From: MedAcidi-G1 sp002294285
Lineage (GTDB): Bacteria > Actinomycetota > Acidimicrobiia > Acidimicrobiales > MedAcidi-G1
Direction: 5' to 3'
DNA: 15,919 nucleotides
Assembly (NCBI GenBank): GCA_963999645.1
Contig: CAXEUY010000024.1
Span: 1 to 15,919, forward strand
Shown: one piece after another, positions 1-7,545 of the stretch
How positions within the stretch are numbered: the first letter of the stretch is position 1
Layout of the letters: every line of letters begins with the position of its first letter
The notes under the pieces: model-generated
What the model was told of the DNA's origin: nothing
What the model saw: the letters and a program-made list of their open reading frames with translations, nothing else
Database searches by the model: none
Translations under genes and position numbers: made by a program

Positions 1-7
1 TAAATGG

Positions 8-34
8 AAAAGCCACTCCGAAGAGTGGCTTTTT
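8..34 (+). terminator. Rho-independent terminator
   Basis: Perfect 8-bp stem AGCCACTC (11-18) / GAGTGGCT (23-30) with a CGAA tetraloop. It is extended by A residues before the stem and a T-run (30-34) after it, the canonical intrinsic terminator shape. It presumably ends a rightward gene that lies to the left of the window. TAA at 1-3 could be that gene's stop codon, but this cannot be shown. The A/T-runs on both sides mean it could also work in the opposite direction. Confidence 0.85.
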
Positions 35-36
35 CC

Positions 37-68
37 CGGATTAATAATTATTGCTAATTTTTAATCCG
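37..68. repeat. Inverted repeat (AT-rich hairpin)
   Basis: Perfect 8-bp arms CGGATTAA (37-44) and TTAATCCG (61-68) flank a 16-nt AT-rich spacer. The spacer side includes the small palindrome AATAATTATT (43-52). It directly follows the terminator and directly precedes another hairpin. It could be an operator or an additional RNA structure; the function is unknown. Confidence 0.5.
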
Positions 69-69
69 A

Positions 70-97
70 GCGAATCAATTGCAAGCAATTTATTCGC
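70..97. repeat. Long imperfect palindrome
   Basis: Outer arms GCGAAT (70-75) and ATTCGC (92-97), one C/T mismatch, then inner arms AATTG (77-81) and CAATT (86-90) around a CAAG loop. This gives about 11 pairs in a 28-nt element. A weaker T-run follows at 104-108, and a short CGCG-TT-CGCG element (113-122) followed by TTTTT (125-129) comes next. It may be a second terminator-like structure or a protein-binding site. Confidence 0.45.
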
Positions 98-127
98 TGA
101 CATATTTTTAGTCGCGTTCGCGTCTTT

Positions 128-156
128 TTGTCAAGCCGGAGAAAAGATTTTAAAAA
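128..156 (+). promoter_or_regulatory. Candidate promoter for the ABM-domain gene
   Basis: TTGTCA (128-133) matches the -35 consensus at 5 of 6 positions. A 17-bp spacer leads to TAAAAA (151-156), 4 of 6 for the -10 box. It lies upstream of the gene starting at 220 and would leave a leader of roughly 55 nt. This is sequence resemblance only; the AT-rich context makes chance matches common. Confidence 0.3.
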
Positions 157-219
157 ATTTTCGCTACAAAAATAAGTCACAAATCTAAAGTAATAACAAA
201 GCTACAAGTAAGGAAACAA

Positions 220-510
220 ATGTCTCACACGGTTATGGCAGAATTCCACTGCAACGAAGGAATGGGAGAACTTCTTCTCCCTGGTTTATTGGAATCATTA
301 AGCGACACAAGGGCTTTCGAAGGATGTTTGAGTGTAGAAACTTATGTTGATCAAGATGACCCTGACAGGGTTTACCTTTGGGAAAAGTGGGCTACAAGAG
401 AAAACTATGAGAGCTACATAGCATGGCGGATCGAAACGGGAATGCTTGAAGCCCTAGCCGCTGTTCTAGTTTCACCAATGAAACCAACACACCTATCGCC
501 ACAAGATTAA
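220..510 (+). CDS. Small ABM-fold (quinol monooxygenase-like) protein
   Basis: A 96-residue soluble protein with the look of the antibiotic biosynthesis monooxygenase (ABM) dimeric alpha/beta-barrel fold. It has a short N-terminal strand ending in an FHCNEG segment, a helix, then the diagnostic strand-turn-strand around SVETYVDQDDPDRVYLWEKW and a helix starting ENYESYIAWR. ABM proteins of this size include YgiN-type quinol monooxygenases and many uncharacterised members. They often use no cofactor, so no catalytic residue can be pointed to. The ATG at 220 is supported by an AAGGA ribosome site (210-214), 5 nt upstream. The gene is monocistronic, ending 15 bp before the convergent dioxygenase gene. 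The family call is fairly sure; substrate and function are unknown. Confidence 0.65.
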   Translation: MSHTVMAEFHCNEGMGELLLPGLLESLSDTRAFEGCLSVETYVDQDDPDRVYLWEKWATRENYESYIAWRIETGMLEALAAVLVSPMKPTHLSPQD

Positions 511-525
511 AGGCAATGTCAGAAC

Positions 526-1500
526 TTACGATTTAGGTGGTTCACCTATCACACTTGCACGTTCCATAATTCTCACATCAGGCCAATAGTCACTCAATGC
601 GTAGTGTTGCACCAGACGATTGTCCCATACAGCGATCGAATCGTCACTCCAGCGGAAACGACACTGATACTCAGGAAACTCTGCTTGACGCGCAAGAGAG
701 TTGATTAAAGGAAGACTTTCTTCTCGGGTCATGCCTTTGAAATGGTTTACGAAAATCCTGTTAACGAAAAGGTACTTTTTTCCCGTATCCGGATGTGTGC
801 CAACAACAGGATGTTCAACTAGGGGATACTTCTCTCTTATTTCCTCAAGTTTCTCTTCAGGCACCTGAGAACCAAAGGAGTGGGAAAAATCATGTACAGC
901 TACCAGATTCTCAATTTCTGATTTTATTGAATCATCAAGACCTTCGTAAGCTGCACACATGTCAGAAAACATTGTGTCACCACCCGTGCTAGGCACACTA
1001 ACAGCTCGAAGAACAGCGATTTTAGAAGGAGCTTCACGCCAAGTCACATCGTGATGCCAACTGTTTTCATATCCGCCGACCTCAGCACCTTTTTCAAATC
1101 TTACAAGTTTTGGATGGTCAGTATTTGAAGGAATGAAAGGGTGTATTTCCAACTCTCCAAAACTTTCAGCAAAAGCAACCTGTTGAGAAGATGTGATTTG
1201 CTGATTCCGCAAAAAAATCACCTTGTACTCGACAAGAGCCTGATGCAGCTCTTCTAAAGCATTACTAGAAATACCAACAGTCAGATCAATCCCATCAATT
1301 TCAGCGCCAACTGTTGAACCAATCATTGAAGCATCGAAGTTTTTCCATTCGAGCTTGTTTAAACGTGAACGTTCCCCAGCGAGGTGAGGCAAAGGTCCAA
1401 CCTCAACACCTTCAAAATCGGAGAATTTATATCTCAAACCAGCTAATTTTGCTGCTGGATCTTCAGTTGCTATAACGTCTGAATGACTTGTTTCAACCAT
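526..1500 (-). CDS. TauD/TfdA-family Fe(II)/2-oxoglutarate dioxygenase
   Basis: A 324-residue cytoplasmic oxygenase. The iron triad is visible: H149-x-D151 (in NSWHHDVTW) and H299 (in WDNRLVQHYALSDYW). The 2-oxoglutarate-binding Arg is R310, exactly 11 residues after H299, as in TauD. The supporting GGDTMFSD segment is also present. About 45 residues precede the usual TauD start. The family oxidises a carbon next to a sulfonate, sulfate, phenoxy or similar group, releasing sulfite, sulfate or the like plus an aldehyde. Next to an alkylsulfatase homologue and an arylsulfatase, an AtsK-like alkylsulfatase role is the favoured inference; taurine or another substrate remains possible. The ATG has GGGGA just upstream. 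It diverges from the 1554 gene across 53 bp, so the two probably share a regulatory region. Confidence 0.85.
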   Translation of the reverse strand: MVETSHSDVIATEDPAAKLAGLRYKFSDFEGVEVGPLPHLAGERSRLNKLEWKNFDASMIGSTVGAEIDGIDLTVGISSNALEELHQALVEYKVIFLRNQQITSSQQVAFAESFGELEIHPFIPSNTDHPKLVRFEKGAEVGGYENSWHHDVTWREAPSKIAVLRAVSVPSTGGDTMFSDMCAAYEGLDDSIKSEIENLVAVHDFSHSFGSQVPEEKLEEIREKYPLVEHPVVGTHPDTGKKYLFVNRIFVNHFKGMTREESLPLINSLARQAEFPEYQCRFRWSDDSIAVWDNRLVQHYALSDYWPDVRIMERASVIGEPPKS

Positions 1501-1553
1501 TCCCCAAGGGTAGTAGGTAAAAAAACAATTTGTGATCTAAAGAAAAGAACATA

Positions 1554-3293
1554 GTGGAAAATAAATCAAGGTCGTTCCCAGCAAGTATTGGTAGCAAAAA
1601 TGACGTCACAGAAGGCCCCCTAGGCCAAAAGGCTCACAGAGAAACTATCGAACACACAGAAAGACTCGAACGTAAGCTTTACGAAGTCAGACCGGGGGTA
1701 TGGAGTCAAGTAGGTAACGGACTGTCAAACCAAAACTTCGTAGAAGGACCAGAAGGTCTTATCGTTATCGACACAGGGGAGTCCCGTGAGGAAATGGCTT
1801 CCTCCTTGAAAGCGGTGAAGAAACACACAGATGCCCCAGTCGCAGCAGTTATATACACGCATTTTCATTACGTACACGGAACTTCAGCATTATGGGATGA
1901 AGAATCGAAACATCCCCCAATCTGGGGACACAGCGAAATAGAAAACAATTTGCGTCGTATAGGTATAGATGTAAGCGCCGCAGCAACTCGAGGTTTAGTT
2001 CACCAATTCGGGTTAATGCTCCCAATCAAAGGCGAAGACGGAATTGTCAACTCTGCATTGGGAAAATACTTCAGACTAGAAGAACACTCTCCCTGGACCC
2101 CCGGTTTCATCCCGCCCACCCACACATTTAACGAACCAACAAAAACAGTAATCGCAGGACTAGAAGTCGAGATGACCCCCGCCCCCTCAGATGCCAACGA
2201 CTCGATAACTATATGGTTTCCGGAAAAAAAAGTCTGTGTGAACAACCTTCTATGGCCAACACTCTTCAATGTATTTGCCATAAGAGGCGAAGAATACCGT
2301 GACCCGCGCATCCTCATAGAAGGAATAGAGCACATGATCGCACTAGAGGCGGAGCACATGGTCGGAGTGCATGGTCCTCCTTTAAGTGGGAGAAAACAAA
2401 TCCGAGAAGACCTAACTCAGTATCGAGACTCAATTCAATACATGTGGGATCAGACTGTCCGAGGAATCAACAAAGGCTTGACAATCGGTGAAATTACAGA
2501 GATGGTTCAACTACCTGAAAAATACAACAACAGATATTTCACTAAACAGTTTTACGGTCTGGTGGAGCATCACGTCCGTCAAATACACAACGGCCTGAGA
2601 GGTTGGTTCGATGGTGATGAGGCGTCACTGTTCCCATTGCCGCCATCAGAAAGAGCAAAGAAACTGATAAATGGTTTTGGAGGAGAGAAGGTAGTTCGTG
2701 ACGCCATAAATCAAGCAATAAAAGAAGAAGATTTACGCTGGGGATTGGAAATGTCGACATGGTTGATAAGGAGTCAGGTAAATGATGACGGGCGTTGTGA
2801 TAGTGGAACTTTAGAAGACCGAGAAAAGCTTGCAGATGTCCTAAGAAAAATAGGGCAGCGGACAACATCTACAAATGTACGTAACTGGTGTTTAACCAGA
2901 GCTCTCGAACTCGAAGGAAAACTTGACATAAGCCGTTTCCGTAAACACAGGTTCAGCGAACGCCAAGTTTTAAACCAGCCAACGGAAGCTTTTGTTCACG
3001 CTCTAAGACTCATCCTCGATCCAGAAAAATCAAACGATCTCGACATCAAAATAGGTTGGCGTTTCGATGATGATTCAACTGCCGGCCTGCATATAAGAAA
3101 CGGAGTGGCAGTTCCAACCGATGGCGAGGACAGTGCAGCTACTTTAGTTATTAAAATCAGCGAGTGGGCTCGCATACTGGGTGGTGAAACGACACTGAAG
3201 GAAGCCTTAGAAAACAAAAGAACAACAATCGAAGGAGATCATAAAAATTTCATCAAAGCGATAGCTTGCTTTGAGAACCCTTCTTTGTGTTAA
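1554..3293 (+). CDS. SdsA1-like alkylsulfatase homologue (MBL fold + dimerization + SCP2-like domains)
   Basis: A 579-residue protein with the three-domain layout of class III alkylsulfatases. These are an N-terminal metallo-beta-lactamase domain (about 45-280), an all-helical dimerization domain (about 285-430, with DQTVRGINKGLT and GWFDGDEASLFPLPP), and a C-terminal SCP2/sterol-carrier-like domain (about 465-579). Active members hydrolyse primary or secondary alkyl sulfates using two zinc ions. Here the zinc motif reads THFHYVHG: H103, H105 and H108 are kept, but the usual Asp is V107. The usual AEN Glu is N231 (in CVNN), and the TEAPAE Glu appears as D213. H273 (in VHGPPLSG) is retained. 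The enzyme may therefore be mononuclear, altered or specialised. No signal peptide is seen, although SdsA1 is secreted. Start is GTG at 1554 after an A-rich AAAGAAAAG. It ends 3 bp from the convergent arylsulfatase. Confidence 0.8.
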   Translation: MENKSRSFPASIGSKNDVTEGPLGQKAHRETIEHTERLERKLYEVRPGVWSQVGNGLSNQNFVEGPEGLIVIDTGESREEMASSLKAVKKHTDAPVAAVIYTHFHYVHGTSALWDEESKHPPIWGHSEIENNLRRIGIDVSAAATRGLVHQFGLMLPIKGEDGIVNSALGKYFRLEEHSPWTPGFIPPTHTFNEPTKTVIAGLEVEMTPAPSDANDSITIWFPEKKVCVNNLLWPTLFNVFAIRGEEYRDPRILIEGIEHMIALEAEHMVGVHGPPLSGRKQIREDLTQYRDSIQYMWDQTVRGINKGLTIGEITEMVQLPEKYNNRYFTKQFYGLVEHHVRQIHNGLRGWFDGDEASLFPLPPSERAKKLINGFGGEKVVRDAINQAIKEEDLRWGLEMSTWLIRSQVNDDGRCDSGTLEDREKLADVLRKIGQRTTSTNVRNWCLTRALELEGKLDISRFRKHRFSERQVLNQPTEAFVHALRLILDPEKSNDLDIKIGWRFDDDSTAGLHIRNGVAVPTDGEDSAATLVIKISEWARILGGETTLKEALENKRTTIEGDHKNFIKAIACFENPSLC

Positions 3294-3296
3294 AAC

Positions 3297-5576
3297 CTAC
3301 TGATCCGCTAAAGCATTTCTTGCTTCGACTTCAGCGGCTGCTTCAAGATCATCGCGATCGTTTTCCAGACGGAATTCAACCCATTCAAGATCACCGGTAA
3401 ATTCGAACGGTCCAACATATTCACTAGATACCGTTGGTCCTAAGTCTCTACCTACATCCATCCCATACATTGTTTGCCTATGAGGCAAAGTGTCAATTTC
3501 AAATTCCCCTAAATGCTCACGGCTTGAACCGCTCTCAACAAAAAGAGTCGCCACGCCATGATTTTCAGAAGTTTTACGGTAGGTCACACCTAATTCACAT
3601 TTTCCTGATCCGATCGTTTTCTCAGACGACAGAATTTTTGACGCTCCCATAAAGTTGTACTCGAAAACGAGTCGCCCACCAGTTACATATAAGACAATTC
3701 CTCCGGTTCGAGCGCCACTAGCAACGAGAACCCCTTCAGAGTTACTTTCCATGTCTACTTTCGCAGCAATTTCAAATGAACGGTTTCTAATATCAGGAAC
3801 CTTGAAACGCTCAAGATGCGGGGTGTCTTTCAAAAAACGTTGCGGCTTAGAAAGAGGCACCCTGTCCTCTCTTCTCATAACAAACAATTCTGTACCTCTG
3901 TCATCAAGCGGGAGAACGTTAAATCTCTCAGCCTCTTCCCACCAGAGATCAATCATTTCTTCAAGTTTTTCTGGCTCACTTTCTGACAGGTCATGACATT
4001 CGGAAAAATCTTTCGAGGTGTCGTATAACGCCCACTCGTCATCCTCAAAGGGCACACCTTTACGGTGCATGGTTACCGCTTTCCAACCATCTGCCCATAT
4101 CGCACGATGACCCATCATTTCGTAATACTGTTTCGGCCTGTCAGTAGCTGCGTTCGCAGACTCCGCAGGAAATGTGTATTGCATGCTTGTACCTTCTAGA
4201 GGTTGCTGATCTACACCTAGAAAATTTTCAGGTGGTGTAACACCAACTATGTCGAGAATTGTTGGCATCACATCTATCACATGGTGGTATTGATCTCTAA
4301 TGCCACCTGCATCATGTATCCCATTAGGCCAATGGATTATCAGAGGATCACGTATCCCACCTTCATAAGTGTTTTGTTTATAGAAACGCAAAGGAGTATT
4401 CCCTGTTTGCGCCCAACCCCACGGATAGTTGTTGTAGTGGTTGGGTCCACCTATCTCATCTAGATGTTCAACCATCTCCTCAACATCAAGACGCATAAGA
4501 TTGAAATAAGCGAGCTCATTGATGGTGCCATGTTTTCCACCCTCTTGGCTCGCACCATTGTCGGAAAGAAAAACAATGAGAGTGTCATTGAGAAGATCTT
4601 GCGCTTCGAGAAATTCGACCAGACGACCAACTTGGTCGTCAGTATGGTCAAGAAAAGCAGCAAAAGTCTCTTGCATTTTCGCGTATAGGGATTTCTGGTC
4701 ATCACTTAGTTCATCCCAAGGCTCAACACCACGGTTCCTAGGTGAAAGTTCAGCATCAGAAGGGATTACCCCTAAATCAAGTTGCTTCTCATACCATTTC
4801 TGTCTTACGACATCCCAACCCTCGTCATATTTACCCTTGTATTTATCGAGATAGGAAGCTGGCGCCTGATGCGGCGAGTGTGTAGCTCCAAAGGCCACAT
4901 AGCAAAAAAACCGTTCACCGGGTGAAGATGATTGCTGTGCGCTTATCATCGAAATTGCTTGATCCACTAAATCCTCTGAAAGGTGATAGTCATCCTCACA
5001 AGGCGGTTGCACAGCATGGTTATCAACCACTAATTCAGGCGAAAATTGATCAGTTGCCCCACCCAGAAAACCGTGAAACCTATTAAAACCTCTCTGCAGA
5101 GGCCAGTGGTCGAAAGGCCCCGCAGGAGAACAATCTTCAAGATTTGCCAAATGCCATTTACCGACTGCAAAAGTACCGTAACCATTTGCTCTTAGAACCT
5201 CAGGGAGAGTGGCAGCTGACTTGCTTATAACACCACGGCAGTTGGAAAAACCTGTATCAAGATTTGAAAGCCATCTCATACCAACCGAATGATGGTTGCG
5301 TCCACTCAAAAGACAAGCCCTTGTCGGCGAGCAAAGAGCAGTTGTATGAAAATTGGTGTAACGCAATCCGCCCTCAGCGAGACGATCGATGTTGGGTGTT
5401 TCAATATCAGACCCGAAGCATCCAAGATGAGAAAACCCTGTGTCATCTAAAACTATGACAACCACATTTGGAGCACCTGAAGGTGGTGTCGGACGGGGCT
5501 CCCAAGAAGGAGTGCTTTCAGCTGCTGTAACTCCTGGACCTGCAACTCTGTTTGTCATGCTTTCCTTTCGACTCAT
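3297..5576 (-). CDS. Type I (formylglycine) arylsulfatase, long AtsA/AtsD-like form
   Basis: A 759-residue alkaline-phosphatase-superfamily sulfatase. Visible are the metal ligands D44-D45 (VLDDTG), the modification signature C82-SPTR followed by ACLLSGR, K140 and H142 (GKWH), H233 (ATHSPHQ), and D339-N340 (LSDNG). C82 must be oxidised to formylglycine, so a maturation enzyme (FGE or anSME) must be encoded elsewhere. Residues from about 600 form a beta-rich LamG/sandwich-like tail (GVLVASG, GGIVLYV, FEFTGDLEWVEF), typical of the roughly 780-residue actinobacterial AtsD group. Such enzymes cleave aryl or other sulfate monoesters. No signal peptide is seen. The first ATG (5576) overlaps the upstream hydrolase stop as ATGA. 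The second ATG (Met7, 5558) has a better ribosome site, AAAGGAAAG, and may be the true start. Confidence 0.92.
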   Translation of the reverse strand: MSRKESMTNRVAGPGVTAAESTPSWEPRPTPPSGAPNVVVIVLDDTGFSHLGCFGSDIETPNIDRLAEGGLRYTNFHTTALCSPTRACLLSGRNHHSVGMRWLSNLDTGFSNCRGVISKSAATLPEVLRANGYGTFAVGKWHLANLEDCSPAGPFDHWPLQRGFNRFHGFLGGATDQFSPELVVDNHAVQPPCEDDYHLSEDLVDQAISMISAQQSSSPGERFFCYVAFGATHSPHQAPASYLDKYKGKYDEGWDVVRQKWYEKQLDLGVIPSDAELSPRNRGVEPWDELSDDQKSLYAKMQETFAAFLDHTDDQVGRLVEFLEAQDLLNDTLIVFLSDNGASQEGGKHGTINELAYFNLMRLDVEEMVEHLDEIGGPNHYNNYPWGWAQTGNTPLRFYKQNTYEGGIRDPLIIHWPNGIHDAGGIRDQYHHVIDVMPTILDIVGVTPPENFLGVDQQPLEGTSMQYTFPAESANAATDRPKQYYEMMGHRAIWADGWKAVTMHRKGVPFEDDEWALYDTSKDFSECHDLSESEPEKLEEMIDLWWEEAERFNVLPLDDRGTELFVMRREDRVPLSKPQRFLKDTPHLERFKVPDIRNRSFEIAAKVDMESNSEGVLVASGARTGGIVLYVTGGRLVFEYNFMGASKILSSEKTIGSGKCELGVTYRKTSENHGVATLFVESGSSREHLGEFEIDTLPHRQTMYGMDVGRDLGPTVSSEYVGPFEFTGDLEWVEFRLENDRDDLEAAAEVEARNALADQ

Positions 5577-6442
5577 AAAGAGGCAATGATTTCGTCAATA
5601 TGATTAACTAAAAGCGAAAAATGCCCGTCAGATGGATACAAATTCAACTCACAATCTGGAATCAACTCTGTTTGATATCGAGCCATTGAAGCAGGCACAT
5701 CAATATCAAGTTCGCCTTGAAAAAAAGATACCGGAATGCTGATGTCTTCTAATTTGAATCCCCAAGAACGTGAATAAATATTTATTTCATCTAGCAGTGG
5801 ACCGCTGCCTTGACGAACCCCTTCTATAGCGCTCTCTAATACTTTTTCCTTTGCAGTCAAGTTAGAAAGAATAATACGGTCTGCTTCAGGAAGCACCTTT
5901 ACAAATTTCTCAAAACCTTCCACCGGCTTTGAGGAAAGTTGACGAACTAAAAGATGAACCGATAGGCGCACTAGTGGCGGAAAGAACCTCCCATAGCTGA
6001 ACATTATTCGATTCGACAACATCATTCCAGATGTCGAGTTGGGAGCATCCATAGGGCCTATACCACAAGCGACGGTAACTCTATTCAGATAGCCGGGAAT
6101 TGCTCTAGCGCATGCCAAGGCGTAAGGACCGCCACCAGAGACTCCAAGAATTGAGAATTTGTCGAAGTTAAGAATTTTTGCTACTTCAAGAACGTCGTCG
6201 GGCCAATCCAAAAGGCGTCGCTGTTTTTTTCTCGTTGAATGACCCATTCCGGGTCGATCCAAAGCCAGAAGCTGAATTCCGGCTTTAAAGTACTCTTCAT
6301 GATTGGATTGCGATTCAAAGCGACTTCCGGGAAACCCGTGAAAATAGAAAACAGGTCTCCCTTCAGGATCTCCTAAACGAGCAAAAGATAAGGATCGACC
6401 ATCAGACAAAACAACGGTTTCAAGAAGCGAAGGTTCAGACAT
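5573..6442 (-). CDS. Alpha/beta-hydrolase fold protein
   Basis: A 289-residue serine hydrolase. The oxyanion-hole segment is HGFPG (H35), followed by LDRPGMGHS. The nucleophile elbow is GVSGG with S102. The acid is probably D246 (GELDIDVP) and the catalytic His is H274 (SDGHF). A lid or cap lies at about 130-230. No signal peptide or membrane segment. Family members cleave esters, amides, haloalkanes or epoxides, so the substrate cannot be told from motifs. Its stop codon overlaps the arylsulfatase start (ATGA, 5573-5576), so the two are translationally coupled and probably act on the same class of compound, for example deacylating a sulfated ester. The ATG has AAGG 7 nt upstream, and a perfect TATAAT sits at 6456-6461 on this strand. 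Confidence 0.9.
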   Translation of the reverse strand: MSEPSLLETVVLSDGRSLSFARLGDPEGRPVFYFHGFPGSRFESQSNHEEYFKAGIQLLALDRPGMGHSTRKKQRRLLDWPDDVLEVAKILNFDKFSILGVSGGGPYALACARAIPGYLNRVTVACGIGPMDAPNSTSGMMLSNRIMFSYGRFFPPLVRLSVHLLVRQLSSKPVEGFEKFVKVLPEADRIILSNLTAKEKVLESAIEGVRQGSGPLLDEINIYSRSWGFKLEDISIPVSFFQGELDIDVPASMARYQTELIPDCELNLYPSDGHFSLLVNHIDEIIASL

Positions 6443-6455
6443 TTGAAAACCTTAG

Positions 6456-6461
6456 ATTATA
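6456..6461 (-). promoter_or_regulatory. -10 box (TATAAT) for the hydrolase-sulfatase operon
   Basis: Read on the minus strand this is a perfect TATAAT, 13 nt before the start codon at 6442. Transcription from it would give a very short leader of about 7 nt, almost leaderless. That would leave the AAGG ribosome site at 6450-6453 at or just before the 5' end. No convincing -35 box was found at 16-18 bp. Confidence 0.45.
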
Positions 6462-6524
6462 GAAAAGAGTTGAGACGACTGCGCCGTAGATGTTTTCAAA
6501 ATGAATCCACCATTTTTCTGTAAA

Positions 6525-6530
6525 TAAAAT
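6525..6530 (+). promoter_or_regulatory. -10-like box (TAAAAT) for the EamA transporter
   Basis: TAAAAT matches TATAAT at 5 of 6 positions and lies 16 nt before the ATG at 6547. AGGA (6533-6536) between them could be the ribosome site. There is no clear -35 box. It shares the 104-bp divergent region with the hydrolase promoter. Confidence 0.3.
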
Positions 6531-6546
6531 TTAGGATCGGTTTTTT

Positions 6547-7536
6547 ATGGCTAGAAAATTAAGTCGCTTCCAAGGTTCGATCGTGATCATGGTTTGCGGC
6601 ATAGCGTTTAGCTTTGGAGCACTCACCTTTCGGTATTTAGAAGAAGCTAATGAATGGCAATACCTCTTCGTCAGAGGCCTCTCAGCCGCACTGGTATCAA
6701 TACTGATAATCCTACTAATGGGCAGAAACCCATTACGGTCAGTTCTCGAAGCAGGAAGTGCTCAAATTGTAGCTGGCCTGATAATGGGAGGCTTGTTCAC
6801 TCTGTACATAGTTGCTCTAAGTCGCGTAACTGCAGCTTTTGTTTTACTTATTCAATCAACAAGCCCTTTTTACGCAGCCCTTTTCGCACGACTTTTCTTA
6901 AAGGAATCCCTGACACGAGACACGGGCATAGCCATGTTCATATCTCTCATAGGAGTAGTGGTAATGGTAGGAGGGGGACTTGAAAGCGGGGACACTCTAG
7001 GTATAACGCTCTCTGTTATTCTCTCCATAGCTTTAGGTGGATACACAGTACTGGTAAGAAGCTCGCCAGCAAGAGACCCAGGAGTACCAACAGTCGTTGG
7101 AGGTGCAGCTTCAGCATTAGTCGCAGGTCTGGTAGCCGGATTTGGGCCCGGTTTAGAAATGTCAGGGAACGACGTACTTATGGGATTCATAGGAGGAGGC
7201 GTTCTCATTGGAGCTTTCACACCATTTTGGAATTACGCCCACCGTTTCGTTCCCTCGGCAGATATCTCTCTGCTGTTAATTTCAGAAATCGTAGCAGCAC
7301 CTCTATGGGTATGGATTTGGGTCGATGAAACTCCCAGAACAGAAACTCTTATAGGGGGAGCTGTGTGTCTAATTTCTGTAGTTTGGTTGACCCTTCGTTC
7401 AAGTAAGGATCAAAATGGAGAATTCGAAAGACTCGAGCAAACTCGTGCCCTTCACGCAGGAGCAGTTCCAGCACTTTTCAGAGTCAGAAAAAATAGAAAC
7501 AAATTAGAAAAACACCCAAGCGATCAAGAAAGCTGA
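6547..7536 (+). CDS. EamA/DMT-family transporter (10-TMS)
   Basis: A 329-residue integral membrane protein made of two EamA halves of about five hydrophobic segments each. The first spans roughly residues 10-142 and the second roughly 148-285, with a hydrophilic charged tail after about 285. Drug/metabolite transporters of this type usually export small metabolites such as amino acids or purines, or take up nucleotide sugars or carboxylates. The tail segment APVTAAFVLLIQSTSPFYAA-like helix (SRVTAAFVLLIQSTSP) is characteristic of EamA halves. The last 40 residues are unusually charged (KNRNKLEKHPSDQES) for the family. It is divergent from the sulfatase-hydrolase operon, so a link to that substrate, for example export of a product, is possible but unproven. 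The stop lies 9 bp from the convergent YyaL-like gene. Confidence 0.88.
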   Translation: MARKLSRFQGSIVIMVCGIAFSFGALTFRYLEEANEWQYLFVRGLSAALVSILIILLMGRNPLRSVLEAGSAQIVAGLIMGGLFTLYIVALSRVTAAFVLLIQSTSPFYAALFARLFLKESLTRDTGIAMFISLIGVVVMVGGGLESGDTLGITLSVILSIALGGYTVLVRSSPARDPGVPTVVGGAASALVAGLVAGFGPGLEMSGNDVLMGFIGGGVLIGAFTPFWNYAHRFVPSADISLLLISEIVAAPLWVWIWVDETPRTETLIGGAVCLISVVWLTLRSSKDQNGEFERLEQTRALHAGAVPALFRVRKNRNKLEKHPSDQES

Positions 7537-7545
7537 TTCAAATCA

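Noticed and set aside
1..219. tRNA or rRNA fragment in the leader region
   Set aside because: No cloverleaf, acceptor-stem or rRNA-like conserved segments were recognised; only hairpins and AT-rich sequence are seen.
2000..2868. Minus-strand open frames within the alkylsulfatase gene
   Set aside because: They lie wholly inside a gene with clear domain motifs in the other frame and show no recognisable protein features.
4460..4854. Overlapping small frames on both strands inside the arylsulfatase
   Set aside because: The arylsulfatase frame carries all catalytic motifs through this segment, so these are shadows.
526..6546. Horizontally acquired island or mobile element around the sulfatase genes
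   Set aside because: No integrase, transposase, tRNA, direct flanking repeats or obvious base-composition break was seen.
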